The notes under the pieces: model-generated | Told to the model about the DNA's origin: nothing | What the model saw: only the letters and a program-made list of their open reading frames with translations | Database searches by the model: none | Shown here: in pieces, positions 1 through 13,791 of the stretch | Layout: every line of letters begins with the position of its first letter | How positions within the stretch are numbered: position 1 is the stretch's first letter | Assembly: GCA_018292915.2 (NCBI GenBank) | Contig: JACVVK020000055.1 | Span: forward strand, 1,137,501-1,201,500 | Source: Batillaria attramentaria | Lineage: Eukaryota; Mollusca; Gastropoda; Batillariidae | Direction: 5' to 3' | DNA length: 64,000 bases | Position numbers and translations under genes: made by a program

Positions 1-2245
1 CAAACCAAATAACCCTTATGGCCACAAATTTACATTTCATAAAAGAACACTTACTCCAGTAGCACACAGCTGTGAAGAAAACACAGTGCCAATGGTCTTT
101 TGAAGGCTGTAGTAATGGCACGGTCATGACAGCATCAAAGGTAAGGAAAATGTACACGTGTATCTGGCACGCAACATGTTATGCAACTACTGTATTTTGC
201 TGTGCCTATATGTGGGTTCAAAAAAGCGTATGGGCTACAGCTTATTTGCAATGAGATTTTGTGGCAATCAGATATTCTGTTTCACGCCCAGAAGCTGATG
301 TGCCCAGGAAGACAAAAATAAATAAATAAATAAATAAATTTAAAAAATAGCGCACTTCTAACCAGTTGCCAGCAGCAAATTTCAGCTTGACTGTGCTAAC
401 TCTTACAACTAATCAGTATGAAATTGAAGTACCAATCTGTTTCAGAATGATCGAGTTGTGTGACTGTCTTTTCTGTTACTGTATATATACTCTGTGTGTG
501 TGTGTGTGTGTGGGAGAGACAGAAAACGTAATTGTGTTCAACTGGCAGTGTGTTGCACAGTAAAGATGTACATGTACATGAATAAACTTTACTGTACAAT
601 TGTACACAGTGACTGCTGTCCGAGGTAGCAGTCCTAGTACAGGTGTACATAAAATGCAGAAAATAGCTACAGGTTTGCTAGCACACAGTGACAGAATCCT
701 ACTAAAGTGTACACCTTGTTAGCTTTGAAGGAGTGAGTAGATCTTTTAGGTGAGTGTTGAGCGTGTCACATGAGTGCAGTACATGCACAGTACACCTTGT
801 CATGTGTGTAATCTCTAGTCCGCTTCATGTGTGGACGGTGCAGTTGCCTGACTGGTGTGACGTGCCATAAAGCATGACAGCTATTCATAAGGAAATGAGT
901 AGACAGTTGTGATTTGTGGTGCATAGGGATATGTATCCGAAATAGTCACAAGAAACCGGTTTTAGTCAACATAGAAAGAGGTGTGTGAAGTGCACGCCAG
1001 GTGCGTTAATCAGGTCCTCCCTTACCTGTTTGGTTATTTGTACAGCTAGCATGGGTTCTCTTCTAAACATGGAGACAGCAGAGAGAACCTGTACACAGAA
1101 ATAGTGAAGTTACGTGTACTATAGCTTGGCAGCGCATGCACACCTGTCTTGATTGCTCTTTTGTTAGTAGAGATAGCTGTAGGGTGGTTTACCCATCTAG
1201 ATGTTGGCCAAGTTGACTTAGAAGTTATAGCATATCATCAACATGCAGCCTTTGTCCTCTCTTCCTGTGACGTCACTCATCCCTACCAACAATAATCAAT
1301 ACACTGCCTTTGAAGGGCAGTTGTATAGTACATGTATCCAGATGGTGGAATGATACAATAGGGTGCAGCTGCAGCCAAGTGCTGCGCTTTGCTGTCATTA
1401 GCTATACACTGAACTCACTTGCTACATTGAAACTGCAGCATTCACATTGAGGAAGAGGAAAAGATGTGCATAATCACCAGTTTCGTCTTTTGATACCAGG
1501 GATAGACCATAACGAAGATTCATATATGTCATGGGACACAATGAGTAAAGGCATCTAGCGCATTACAAACCTGCAGATACTTTGATAATTAGATTACAAT
1601 TACATATTAATGGTTTGGTGAAATAGGAATTAACTTCACTTTTATTATTTGAATAAGTGTTATCTTACTACTTGTGGGTCTGCCCCAGCCACACTGGGTG
1701 ATGGGGGACCAGAAATAAGCCCCTATGATTTGGGCATAGCATTTATTCATTGCCTTGCTTAGTGTTGATAGCAAAGAGGGCACTGTAGCAGTGTTAAGCT
1801 ATTTTCAAGGATTTAAGCAAGTTTCAAAATTTTTAAGCAACACACTTGATGGCGCATTTCATTTAGAGTAAGTTTTCCGGATACTGTACCATGGTATGTA
1901 GAAAGATAGCTAGGTGATATATGATGGCTAGGATCTCCTTGTGTGCCTAGGTGAAACGTGATCGAATGCTGTGGCAGCTACAGCATTGAATCAGCCAGTG
2001 TTTTGATATTTGTTTGCTGATAAACAATTATTGAGGTCGTACCCTATTTATCTTGCAGACATTTCTCTCACGGCTTGCTTGTAGTCTAGCCTGATCTTCA
2101 CCACAGTTTGTGAGATTTGGGTTCCCTTTTTTCTCTTTTTTTTTTTTAAACCACCAAAATATGTATGAGCTTGTCTGCCCTGAGACGGAAATGATAGTGT
2201 GCACTATTGAATGAGTGTTTAAGAGAGATGTCACTGTGTCGGCAG
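1..2245 (+). other. Probable intron or 5' flank of the zinc-finger gene
   Basis: No coding exon is recognisable here. The stretch holds an (AAAT)n run near 318-340 and a short (GT)n run near 497-512. An in-frame TAG at 2195-2197 stops the downstream zinc-finger frame from extending further upstream, so the upstream exons of that gene must lie outside the window. A good acceptor-like motif ends at 2058, but it cannot feed the zinc-finger frame because of this stop. Confidence 0.5.
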
Positions 2246-3253
2246 GTATCAAGAAGTCTGCTGGATCCCATGGATGATGGCCCAACCATGGTGCCCCATC
2301 TAGAGAACGGAGATGGTCCTCGGACGCCTCTACTGCCAGAACACATGATGCTGGACAGTGAGAGCCCATTCTCCAGTCATGCACACCGTCATCACCATCC
2401 TGCACCAGTCTTCCACCACGCCAGTCAGCTTCCACCCTTTTCTTCTATTGTTCCCTTTCGCACCCCGCCCTTCCCTGGCCCTCTCAACATTTTCACTTCC
2501 CAAGCTCTGTCCCTGTCACAGCCTGGTGACTTCATCACCTCGGCTCCCCTCTTCCAGCCTGGCCCAGCCCTGGCACTCCCTGCTCCCCTTAAAGTAGTGG
2601 AGATGCCATCATCTCCTGGCCCTGGCGATGCTAATGTCGTCTCCACAACTTCACAGCTCAAGAAGTATGGTTCAGATCCTCATGTCTCAACTGCCGTATC
2701 CACTCCTGATGGCCTGCCCGAAGTCACAGCAGCTCAAGGGGAGGGAGAGATCATGGACACATTGCCGTCTAGCCAGCCACCATCCAGCGAGTCAAGCGAC
2801 GCAGGCTCTCAGTCACCAGAGGAGGGAGGGGACATGAACGGGGATGATTTCAGTCTACCCAAACGATCTATTGAGCGTCAGAATCTCAACACGAGGATGA
2901 TGGGTTCAGGATCATCATCGCGGAAACAGCGCCACCCAATGCGCCGCTACAGCAGTGCTGGCAGTGAGCATGAAGCGCCACAGTCCACGTCATCTGTAGC
3001 TTCCTCCTCGCTTTCTTCAACTACACGTGATACACGAGAAATGGAAGACCAGGGTCTGGTGGCGTACTTGCTGAACAAAGGAAGGGTGTACAAGTGTGAA
3101 CACTGTCGCATCATCTTTGACGACTGCACCCTGTACTTGCTGCACAACGGCTTCCATTCCCATGATGCACAGCCCTTCCGATGTGGTATCTGCCGTGCCA
3201 CATGCAATGATCGCATTGACTTCAACTGCCATCTTACCAGTCACATTAAGTGA
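2246..3253 (+). CDS. Terminal coding exon of an Ikaros/Hunchback-type C2H2 zinc-finger transcription factor (partial)
   Basis: The exon probably starts after the AG at 2244-2245 in phase 0 and ends at TGA 3251-3253, giving about 335 residues. The first 250 or so are low complexity, rich in Pro, Ser and His, as is usual for linkers in this family. The end carries two fingers, both C-x2-C-x12-H-x3-H, starting YKCEHC and FRCGIC and stopping three residues after the last His-containing turn (HLTSHIK). A paired finger at the extreme C terminus, introduced by VYKCEHCR, is the hallmark of the Ikaros/Hunchback dimerisation domain. The N-terminal DNA-binding fingers would be in exons upstream of the window. 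The acceptor has a poor pyrimidine tract, so a start further inside, or initiation at an internal ATG, is possible. Family confidence is good; which member it is cannot be told. Confidence 0.75.
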   Translation, partial: VSRSLLDPMDDGPTMVPHLENGDGPRTPLLPEHMMLDSESPFSSHAHRHHHPAPVFHHASQLPPFSSIVPFRTPPFPGPLNIFTSQALSLSQPGDFITSAPLFQPGPALALPAPLKVVEMPSSPGPGDANVVSTTSQLKKYGSDPHVSTAVSTPDGLPEVTAAQGEGEIMDTLPSSQPPSSESSDAGSQSPEEGGDMNGDDFSLPKRSIERQNLNTRMMGSGSSSRKQRHPMRRYSSAGSEHEAPQSTSSVASSSLSSTTRDTREMEDQGLVAYLLNKGRVYKCEHCRIIFDDCTLYLLHNGFHSHDAQPFRCGICRATCNDRIDFNCHLTSHIK

Positions 3254-3458
3254 GTGCCGTTCTAATTCAGCACAAACTCATAAAGTTTTCTTTTGATTGT
3301 TGACTGAAGTGTCCATGTTTTTGGTGTTTATTTTTTCTTATCTTTTTGCCATAAATTGAATATGAACTTTAAGAAATGAACTTTTAAGTAAGGGGCCATA
3401 TTTGAAGGGATACTGTAAGCAGATTCAAACATGTCCCATGACTAATGATGTTGTGTTA

Positions 3459-3464
3459 ATAAAC
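3459..3464 (+). promoter_or_regulatory. Candidate proximal poly(A) signal
   Basis: AATAAA lies 206 bases after the zinc-finger stop codon. It would give a short 3' UTR if used. No strong GT-rich element follows at once, so it may be weak. Confidence 0.35.
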
Positions 3465-4732
3465 TTATAACAGTAACAACTACCAAAATATAAGTGTTCC
3501 TTTCAAAGAGGATGAAAATTCACAAGTTTGGCTGTTAATGAGATTTTGAAATACACAATGCACTGCATTGCCAAAACAAGGTGAAGGTGTTTGGTATTAT
3601 TATATAATTAAACTGCTTTTGTGTTTGTGTGTTTCTGGTGCAGTTCTGGAGGGCAGAATGGAACCCTATCAGACGGAACCTCCTAAAGCAGTAGACTTCA
3701 ATCTCCATCACAACTGCTGCTTTTCCTGGCTGCATCTGCAGGGTATGTATACTATGACCTGGAAAGGCAGTGTCATGTGAGATTACTGCTGCTGAAGACT
3801 GCGCTCAAAGTTGAAGTCTGGCAGCGCTGGTGGTGCCCACCTGGTAATGAGGCAGCGATGTGGAACCTGCTGGTCGCCTGGCTATGGTGACCAAAGAGAA
3901 AATTAACTTCGTATATATAACAGTTCAATGTGCTGTACAGCGCAGGATTGCCTGCACCAGTGTTTTGCCACACAACCACCCTACACGTATATCAAAACTG
4001 CCTGTCTGTTTGTGTAGATTGTTGATGCTTTTGAGCTTCAGTCTCAAAACTGTTTCCATTTTTGTGTGTATGTTTGTATACTGATGGCACAAAAGGGACG
4101 TTTGTATTGTTTGGCACAAAGTGCTGCTGGTCACAGTATGAATTGATTCCTAGCATTTCTGTCAGTGTCCTAGTCTTGTTTCACACCATCCTTACATAGG
4201 TTGGACTGTCACAGCCTTCACCTATGTAGTTTGCCAGACTGTCTCACATTCGAAGGTGTGGAAAATATACTCATTTCATGTTGGGATTAAGTTGTGAAAA
4301 GCTTGATCACTTCACTGTCCCTGATGTCACAAGTCTGTACGTGCAGATGGTATTTGTGTTTTTCCCAAGGGCTCTAAGAGCTGAGGAAGTTAACTTTTCC
4401 AATATTTTTCATTGGTTCCCAAAGGGGACGCATACATGTGAAGGGTCCATACATATGACCAAGTCATAAATTAGCATGAAGCAAAGCACCTGGACTTTCA
4501 TACACTTAGCAGCTACATTTGTGGCAGTGCTGCAGTACAAAGAACTGCAGATAACACAAGCTGGATGGAGTGACTTGAACTGTATCAGAACGCTGCTACT
4601 ATTGTGGAGGACAAGACAGCACAAGCAGCAGTTCTGAATTTTTGCTGTGTTTTGCAGCTGCAATATGTTTTTTTAGTTAGGTGGTTTCAGTCATTGTTGT
4701 GTCCACTTTTTTCTTTCTTTCTTTTTTTTATT

Positions 4733-4790
4733 CCCCCCCCCCCTGCCCCCCCCCCCTCCAAAAAAAAAAAAAAAACAACAAAAAACAACC
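4733..4790 (+). repeat. C-run followed by A-run composite
   Basis: Two long C runs pass directly into a 16-base A run and then CAACAAAAAACAA. The same C-then-A-then-(CAAAA) order recurs at 12080-12155 and 46108-46172. Confidence 0.8.
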
Positions 4791-6733
4791 CACTGACACC
4801 AAGTGACTTGATTAATTGACATTATAGCCTGAAAACTAAGTCCCTCCAAATAAGCTCCCACATATTTTTGTTCTTCAAAGTACATTTTATTTTTGTTTGC
4901 AAGCCAGTAGGTGCAAATTCGCATGATTTATTTATTATTATTATTATTTTTTTTTTTTTTTTTAAGGAAATGAAATGATTTTCACATTTGAAACTTTGTA
5001 TTTTCACATCTTCGGTGAAATGAGCAGAAATCTTACAAAAACTTGCTAGCTGAGATGCAAGAGTGATATATGTACCAATACATGCCTGTACTTTGCAGTT
5101 GTGCTTGTTTCTTGCAAACCCAGTAAAATTTTGTCCAGTACATCCAGTGCTTTTTCGCCAGTTCCAAAATGCTGTGATAGTGAGGTGCAACAACATTTTT
5201 TTCATTAGTACTACAGTAGTGATACTTTATATAAAAGTGCTTTTGTGTTCTTTTTTATGTTTTAGCATACAGGTTTTGTAACACATGTGTATAGCTGAAT
5301 GTGTGTACGTTTACAGTGCCTGTATGGAAAGTATTAGTTTTGTTGTAATAAGTTTAACTGTTGAGGTGCTGCTTTGACCTTCACCGAGAGGGCGTGAGGA
5401 AAGTACCATGACCTGAGCCAGCCCCAGCTGTGTACCACGGGTGTCAAGTCAGAAGTAACAGTTGAACATACATGTACCATCATATTCAGCCACCAGCTGG
5501 GAAAGATTCTGAATACATTTTAGCTGTGTATTTCTGACTAAGAGTCAATGTAGACAGTTGTCACCAGATGCAGTATGCCACAGTTCCACTTGACTGACTG
5601 GCAAGTTTTGTGCTGCTTGTGGGTGCTGGCTTGGTGTATAGAAGGGTGTGTGAAAGACCATATACAGTAAGGCAGGCTTCTTGGGTACTTTTGTTAGGTC
5701 AGTTGATGAAAATACCTACCTCTGATAAAGAGGGCTAAGTACATACCATCAGATGTTGCACACAACACACAAAATCACTTCAGTGTGTGTCATCCTCATT
5801 GCTGTGGTTTTCATTTTTTTAAAACTTAATGTCCAGTTTGCTTTATTCCTTATGTGTATTGGCGTGACCAGAACTAACCAGAATGACCTGTCTGAAAGAA
5901 TAGCATGGGTGACTCTCTACAGTCTGTGTGGCTGAAATCCGTTTTTTGGAAACCTACCCTGACTGAAATTCCGTTTGTTGGGCAAAACATGAGTTGGATA
6001 GTACTTTCAGTAGCACCACAGAGAAAAGTGTCACATTCTTATTTTACACATAGAGAGCTAGGAGAGGGCACAAAATGCTCCTAACTTTTTGAAATTTCAT
6101 GTTTGGCTAGGTGTTCGGCTGTTATATTTAACCCATTGCGCTTGCACCTCTGCCTGGGTTTCGGTCTTTTAAAATTTGAGAGTGTCACCCATGAAATAGT
6201 TAGAAACACTGTGGTGCCCTTGAGGCTTTGAAGGACAGCGAGGAGGAAACTGTCTTATTATGTATGGTCTTTGTGTGTGTACTACATGAGCATGTGCAGC
6301 TGTTGTTCACGTCTTTGTTGTATTCTCTTGTGCCTTGGCAAAGGAAAACAACAAATCAGACAGAAGCTGAAAAAAAGAACCTACACTAATTATTCAATGT
6401 TGATAATAATCACATTTATGGTTTTACCCATGACATTGTCTACAGTTTTTAAAAGGATACACCATTTTTATGGCATTTTGAGTGTGTGCTTGGATTGTGA
6501 TTTTCTTTACAATACTCTGCAACTTTGAAATCATTTCTGCCTTTTTAAAATCGTTTTGGTAATAACATATTTGACGAGACTTCAAGCACTTGCACATCTG
6601 TATTTATTAATTCAGGCCTGTATAACAGGAAGAGATTTGCAGCAGTGATGGGGGTGCAGGTTTAAGGAACCATGATGTATGGTAGGCAGCATGACATTGA
6701 AGTGGATTCTTCTGGAAGTGTTTTTTGGTGGTT

Positions 6734-6755
6734 CCCCCCCCCCCCCCCCCCCCCC
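6734..6755 (+). repeat. Poly-C run
   Basis: An uninterrupted run of about 22 C residues lies within the putative 3' UTR. Runs of this length are prone to sequencing error, so the exact length is uncertain. Confidence 0.8.
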
Positions 6756-9700
6756 TGCGTCTGTGTTCTTTCCTGAGAATTATTTGAGCCTATTCCACGC
6801 TGAACAGTTTTATTAGCTCACAAAACATACACTTCTAGTTTACATCTGTCAAATTAAATCTGTTGATCGATTCTGGGCTAGATAGCATGAATCTTTGTTA
6901 GTGAGACAACTTCTTAGCAGTTTTACTTTTTCTGTTGCTCTCTCTTAGTGTTGATACCCAGTTGACCACTCAAATGGAGCATTTTCAGTTCCACATTTCA
7001 AGAGTTGAATGCTTTTTTTTTTTTGGTTTTGATACAGAACTACATGCCTTCCAAATGGACATGTGAGAAACATAGAAGGAAAAGTAAACCTATATTAGTA
7101 TATAACTTGAATTTATAATTGATAAAGTGAATTGAAACCATGACAAAGGGCACATGTAGCTGGGACTGTCATAGGTGCTGGGGGATGGAGGGGGGGGGGG
7201 GTCTCTACACCCTGCTACTGTCGCTTTGAGCAAAGACGCCTGTATACAAAACAGTTCAGCAGGTAATGTGTGGATGCTGGTGATGTGTTGGTATTTTTTT
7301 TTCTTGACAGCAGTTAGAGTTACGTTTTCATTCTTTGACATATCAATATTGTGGTTTTGGTTAGTGATCATATTTTTCCCACTTTGATGTTTATCATTTT
7401 CGCTTTTGTAGTATGACATTGACTACAGACATGTTTTGTTTTTTTTCTCAGAAGTATTTTCAGAATGGCTTGAAAGAAAAATTGATTTTCTGTTCATGGT
7501 CGTTCTCATGATTACTTTTTATGTGTGCAAGATTTAGTTAATTACATCTTCATGACATTGCTTTCCAGATGCTAGTTTAGATGGAGATGCCTACCACATT
7601 TGAGAACTGGTACAAAGACTTCATGTTAATGATTTAGTAAGAGAGGGATTAGTTTTATAAGACACAGCTTACGTGCCTGGTTGCCTAAAAACTGACAGAG
7701 ATATTGTGTGATGTGCTAGTTCACCAGCACATTGATCTTAAACAGTGAGAACTTTACATGAATGTTTTAAGTAGGTAGCTCCAGGGGGGAGGATGATAAC
7801 GTACGTACTGAAGTGCTGTTCCCAGGAGTCATATTTCACTTTGTTAAGCCGTGTAATTTTAGGTGTAAGGCCTAGGAGAGAACCACACTGGTTTCAGGTA
7901 ATAATGAAAAAAAAAAAAAAAAAAAGGAAATAGGGCATTTACTGTTTTACTTTCTTGATTCTGGATTCGGGTAATTGAGTTGTGATGACAAAAAGGTGTG
8001 TAACCCTTTCCAGACTCACTTGCCTAGAACTTGTGCTAACACTGGCCTGGCTTGCCTCAAAGAAAGCAAAGGAAAAGTAGTATGTTCCTTTGAAATGATA
8101 AAACGTCCACACTGGGGCACTTTGTTTTACAAAGGGCACTAATGTGAAAAACATGGATCTGTTTGTAAAAATAATGTCATGGTAGCATGGATTCAGACCG
8201 TACCCCCACTGTTTTGAGTTATCTTAAGTCGTGCCCAGGCACGGCCATCTTGTTCTGAGTTATCTCATAAAGTGTCCGGAGTGAGTTAAAGGGCAGTTTT
8301 ATTTGGATTATTTTGATTTTCTCCCCTGTGTATGTACTAGTTGTGTTTGTAAAGTCTTTTAGAGGGATGCAAATATAATTTCTGAGACCTTTTTTTTTGT
8401 GAGTGGTAAAAAGAGAAATGGATGGCACATGGGCCCTTAATAACCAAGTCTTTTAAAAGTCCTCCTCTCGCTTCACCCACTTATGTAGACTATCAGAGTT
8501 ACTGTGAGAGTCAAGATTCTAGCTAAACTGCACCACAGCATGTCATGTATTATGCAGTAAGATTTGTTGACACGTTTTTCTAAACTGCTCAAACTGTTTG
8601 CAGACTTGCATTTTTAGTAGATTGTATTTCCATGGATTTCATAATTATACCTTTAAAAATATTGGTACTGATGTTGTAAGTGTCAAGATCACACAGTTTG
8701 CTGTAGTCGTGCCCATCCTACTTCTCTGCTCAAAACATTTGCAGCTAGCTTATATTACATACTCACTTTTGAATGGCAAGTTGTGAAGCCAGGGATAGAA
8801 ACTTTTAGCAGCTCTCCACTAAACTAGATATGTACGTTCAGCCCAGGCACTGATGTATCTAGTGCCTTGTCTCTTGAAGATGACATAAACGTCTTTTCAT
8901 TGGTGCAAAATGTTGAATATTGACTTTATACTGACTTTGAAAAAAGGATATAACAGCCTACAGAGGTCAGTTCTCTTGTTGTTTCATTATAAACTGGATC
9001 TTGACTTTTTCGGTTTCAGAGTAACAACGGAGTAAGTGAACAAATATTTTTGAAGTACTTCATGAAACAGTTGTACTGTTAAATATAACTTTCATAATGT
9101 GTAGGAGGAAATGAATGTAATGGGGATGGCAAGGGGTGCTACAGTACCACAATGATAAAGCGTACATCTTATGACATTTTTCCTGATACTGCACAAAAGA
9201 TCAAATACCAGGTGTGCCATATCTCCAACAGTACATTTTACATTTCCTTTTTTTCTCATTTGCTTGCACTCTCTACTTTTTTCCTTTAATATATATATAT
9301 ATATGCGTTTTTAGCCCTTGCGTGTTCATTTTTGTTTTCACTGAAAATGCAAATGGTCTGTAATCTGAAGACTGTAAATGTGAAATGAATATTATGCACC
9401 TGTAGTGAAGAAACTGCACATTTTAGCGTCTCTTATATTTTATGCCAACTGCTTTTGGATCATTTCAGAAGCTGGAGTTGTCTTTGAGTTGTGAAATTAC
9501 GGCATTTCCAGTTGAAAACCCTAAGCATATCACAGGATTTTCAAGTTTCATACATTGTGTTCACCATTATGGACAGTATTGTTTCTGCTGGTTGATGTGC
9601 CACAGAGAATCTACCACACTTTTCCATTGAATGGAATGTGGGGTGAGGCGGGGTTTTTTTGGTTTGTTTTTTTTAAATTTAACAAAGATCTTGTATTTGT

Positions 9701-10438
9701 ATTCTGGAACAACACCATGGAGACTCGTGCCATTGGGATGGATTTACATGTTGTTGCCTGCCAAGCAGGTGAAAGAGCAACATTTTGTTGTTACACAGAT
9801 TGTTTTTGGATGTGGTTGTTTTTCTCTGTTTAACAGAGTGTTAGCATGGTGCTGTTCATATTCGTTATGATGCAACTTCTTGTTTGCTAGACTTAGCCTG
9901 ATTGTTATTGTCCATTGCAGATCCTATATTTCCCTGTAGGATGTTTCGCAGCATGTAGATCAGCATTGTGTGCATCTAGTGGCAGAATGAACAAGAGAAA
10001 GGGGGAAAAAAAAAGGGATAAGGTCCAGCCATCGGCCACTGAGAATGTTGTATTGTTGGATGGTGGACAGGGTGGTAGGGAATGTGGACTCGCACTTATT
10101 TTTTTCTCACCAGTTCTTGGGCTGCTTTCTGTCTGCTTTCATAGCTGTGCATGTAGCAGTATGGGGATGCTTGTAACACCAGAAAATATATTTTCTACAG
10201 CTTTTGGTGCTTTTTCCTGCTTTTACTAGACCGGTGCTGTCATGTGTGTACTTTGTCACCACATTGTTTCTGTTACGTATACATGTGTGAGAAATGATCT
10301 GTTCATGAAAATGTTGACATTATTTTGATGATACGAGTATGAGACCATACTTGTTAGTGTTTAGGCACTTCCTATGTGTAAGTATTGCAAGGTTTCAGTA
10401 ATTTAGTCATGTCTATGATGTTCACCCAGCATTGGACC

Positions 10439-10446
10439 TGTAAATA
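10439..10446 (+). promoter_or_regulatory. Pumilio-type site TGTAAATA
   Basis: An exact match to the TGTANATA Pumilio response element on the transcribed strand of the putative long 3' UTR. Eight bases are expected by chance in a stretch this size, so function is inferred only from context. Confidence 0.3.
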
Positions 10447-12079
10447 TTGGGTTGTGACTAGCAAGGGCTTCACATACCACACCACTACATCTTGCTTTTC
10501 ATTACTGTAGGAGAGACCTTTTCCTGTTAAATGTGTCTAATGATTTCTTCTCTTCTGGTTAAGGCTTTAATGTCTTTTGAATGACAAATTGACAGTATCA
10601 GGAGGCTGAAGAGTTCTTTAAGCAGTACTGTTTGAATGTTTGCTGTCACTGTTGATTGAAGACTGTTGGTGTTAGCTTAACTGATCATTGTTGACACAAA
10701 TTGTGTCTTTGCTGTATGTAATTCTACACTAGTCCAGTTTGGTGACAGGGTCAGTCTATGTACACATCATTCTGTTGTGTGCCTAGGTCTTTTTTTGTTT
10801 GTTTTTAATTGCTAGCACATTTCAGCTTGTGCCATACTGCTGTACACGTGCACATCAATGGTTTCTTGCCAGTCTCTGTGGGTATTTACAAACATGTCAG
10901 CACTGTCAGTGGTAATATTGCTTTGTACACAGCTTTATGCCAAAATGGTTTTTGTTGTTTGTGATTCCTGTTTTCTTTTGTAGATGCGCACATGTACTTA
11001 ACTGTTCTTGATTGTTTACACATTCTTGTTGTGAGGGAACATGATCTTTATTTAGTTGTCCTTCTGTTGGCATTGTTTGCCATATTGTGATCACATAACT
11101 TTTTTTTTTTTTATCTGCACTTTGGTGTTCTGCTGCACCTGTCTCATATTGTAGCCCACGTAAGTGGTATAAGGTCTTTTACGCTTGTTCTTCAAGTATC
11201 AAACAAAAACATTCGGTCAGTGATCTTCTGTCCATGTTCTCATGGATGATGAATTTCAAGGGTATTCCTGTAGCAGCAGATGTTGCATTCAGTGCTTAGG
11301 CTGAAGTTAGTGGGATGTTTCATTTTAACCCAACTTCTAATGTTCACTTTAAAATTCTTATTTGTGTTACCGATTACTTTTCTTAACTATTTATTTACTT
11401 ACTGCACTTTGTGTTTTTGCCATGTTTTCACAGCTTTTACTGTTTTAAATGTTTGGGGCTTGACAGTGTGTGCATTTGCTGTTCTGTTCTTTGTGCATCA
11501 GTACACACACCCCTATACATGCATGCACAAACGCGCGCACACAGACCCACACACATAGTGACTGTGTCTGCTACCTTTGTTGACACATGGTTTAGTTTAT
11601 GCTTTTGAATCGATTTGTTGGTATGGCATTTACATATCATTATTATATTGCTAACGGTACCAGTGAGAGAGCAGTCAACCCTATGTACGCAGTTCATTCT
11701 TCTTCTATCATTACAATGTGTTAAAGACTGTCAGTAACTTGAGAATGAAACTGCTGGTGTCTTCTGGCTCCCATGGTTCTAGATAATGATGTAAGTTCTC
11801 AGTCTCACCTTCTGCAGACTCTGTACATGGCGGCTTCAAGCCATTTCATGCGCTATCATCATCACAGGTGGAGCATAGTTTGATTGTCTTGTGAGATTAA
11901 ACATGCTTGAGATTGCACCTGTGCCCTTGATCACTGAGTTAATGAAGTTTAGACTTGTGTTCTTGAAAATCTTGGGCTCTTTCTCAGTGATGGTTTGGTG
12001 TTTTGGGTTTTTTTTGTGGTGGTGGTGGTGGTTTTTTTTTTTTTAATTTTATTTCAGGCTTGCTTCAATCCTAAGCAAT

Positions 12080-12155
12080 CCCCCCCCCCCCAAAAAAAAA
12101 ACACACAAAAACAAAAAAAAACACAACAACAACAACAAAAAAACAAACATGTTTT
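12080..12155 (+). repeat. C-run followed by A-rich tract
   Basis: Twelve C residues are followed by an A run and an (AAC)n-rich tract. The arrangement matches the composites at 4733-4790 and 46108-46172. Confidence 0.8.
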
Positions 12156-13783
12156 TGATTCAGTTGTCACTTCATGTACTACAATCTACCAGGGTGTTTA
12201 GAAATTTATGCTAGAGTTTGCACATGTAAGCAAAGAGCTGATGTTACAGTGCTTCGTGTCTGTAGGAAGCTGAAACATTTGTTGAGAAAAAACAAACAAT
12301 GGTGCAACAACTATCGCTGCCACACCAATATTTACAGTGGTAAAGTGATAAAAGATTTATTGGCCACATCAATTGAAATCATGAGTTGTTGTGCATTTGA
12401 AGACCACCAAGAGTAAATGATATCATTACAGCATTGGAAATGCATGTAATGACATCTTAGAAGATAGAAACATTCTTAAACAATAGTTATTCCATTGAAA
12501 CCAAATCACAGACCATGTCAGAAATGATCCAGACATCACATTTTATGTTTGCATAAGCAGAGGTGCCAACTATTGCAGATTGGCGGTTTCATTTTCTGCA
12601 TAACTCAATTAAATACGGTCTGGTCGCAAAAAAGAGGGAGGAGAGAAATTTTAAATATTTCAAGAGGATTGTTGGGAAGTACAGCTCTGTATGAACCAAA
12701 AACAACAGAAGTAGTTCTGACTTAGTTATCACAAATCACAGCATGCCGTGCCAGTAACAGTTGATAATGGTCTGACTGTTTGCAGTTCATTTACAAATGG
12801 GCAGTTCTGTCTATAGTCAACTGACTGACAGGAAACCCCACATATTAGTCATTCAGACTTGTGCATGCTGAGTTCAGTGAATGCTATTGAAATGATACAA
12901 ATGATAATAAATGATAACAACAACAAGAAGAGTCAGCTCTGAAACTTTACCATTTTCTCTAAGCAAGAATTGCTTTGCGATTTCACTTTTAGATTATTTA
13001 CTCAATGCGTGTGTGTGTGTGTGTGCACTCACACTTTGGCGCTGTAGCTATAAGCGATACATGCTTTCTGTTTATATTTTTTCTTTGTGCGGCAGACTAC
13101 CAACAAGTGCCGAAACATACCGACATTCATGTGAAGTAGTACTGACAGACCCTTTTGGGGGTTGGCACCTCTGCGTAAGTGTGCAGGGCTTTTGTTGTTC
13201 AAGTTTTTCACCTACCGATAAGTTGGTGGTTTGGGGGTTTGTTTAGGGTTTTTTTTTGGTTTTTTTTTAAACAAATTATTTTCTGGTGGTAGGATTCAAG
13301 ATGGTAGTATGGTCCACTCGTGTACATTTCGTATAACACGGCACTGCTTTAACCATGCTCTAATGATGGTGACATAGACATTTTTACCCATAGCATGTGG
13401 CAACCCTCCTGCCTCTGGAAACTCTCAAGCATCTCATGACAGTTTCATGACTTAACTATTTTGCTCTGAGTTTTTGCACAGTTGCTGTGATTGTCACTAA
13501 TCACCAGGGCCTGAGTAAGTCCCTGCAGTATCTTGTCTTGTGATTAGGCAGCTCTGTCAAGTTTCTATTCAATCTGTCAGCATATTATGTTTGGCAAGTC
13601 CATTGGGTTACCTTTACTTTGTAAATGATATTTTAAGACCATTCATTCTTTTACATTGAAATTGCTCATGCACATAAATGTGTGGGGATATATGTGGCGC
13701 TACTGGTACTTGTTTGTACACACACTCAAAAAAATTCTGTCGTTTATTTTGGGATCAGCTGCCGTCAGCTTTTTGTTTTCTGA

Positions 13784-13791
13784 TGTAAATA
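13784..13791 (+). promoter_or_regulatory. Pumilio-type site TGTAAATA
   Basis: A second exact TGTANATA match, followed within nine bases by a partial copy (GTAAATAG). It lies in the putative 3' UTR. Confidence 0.3.
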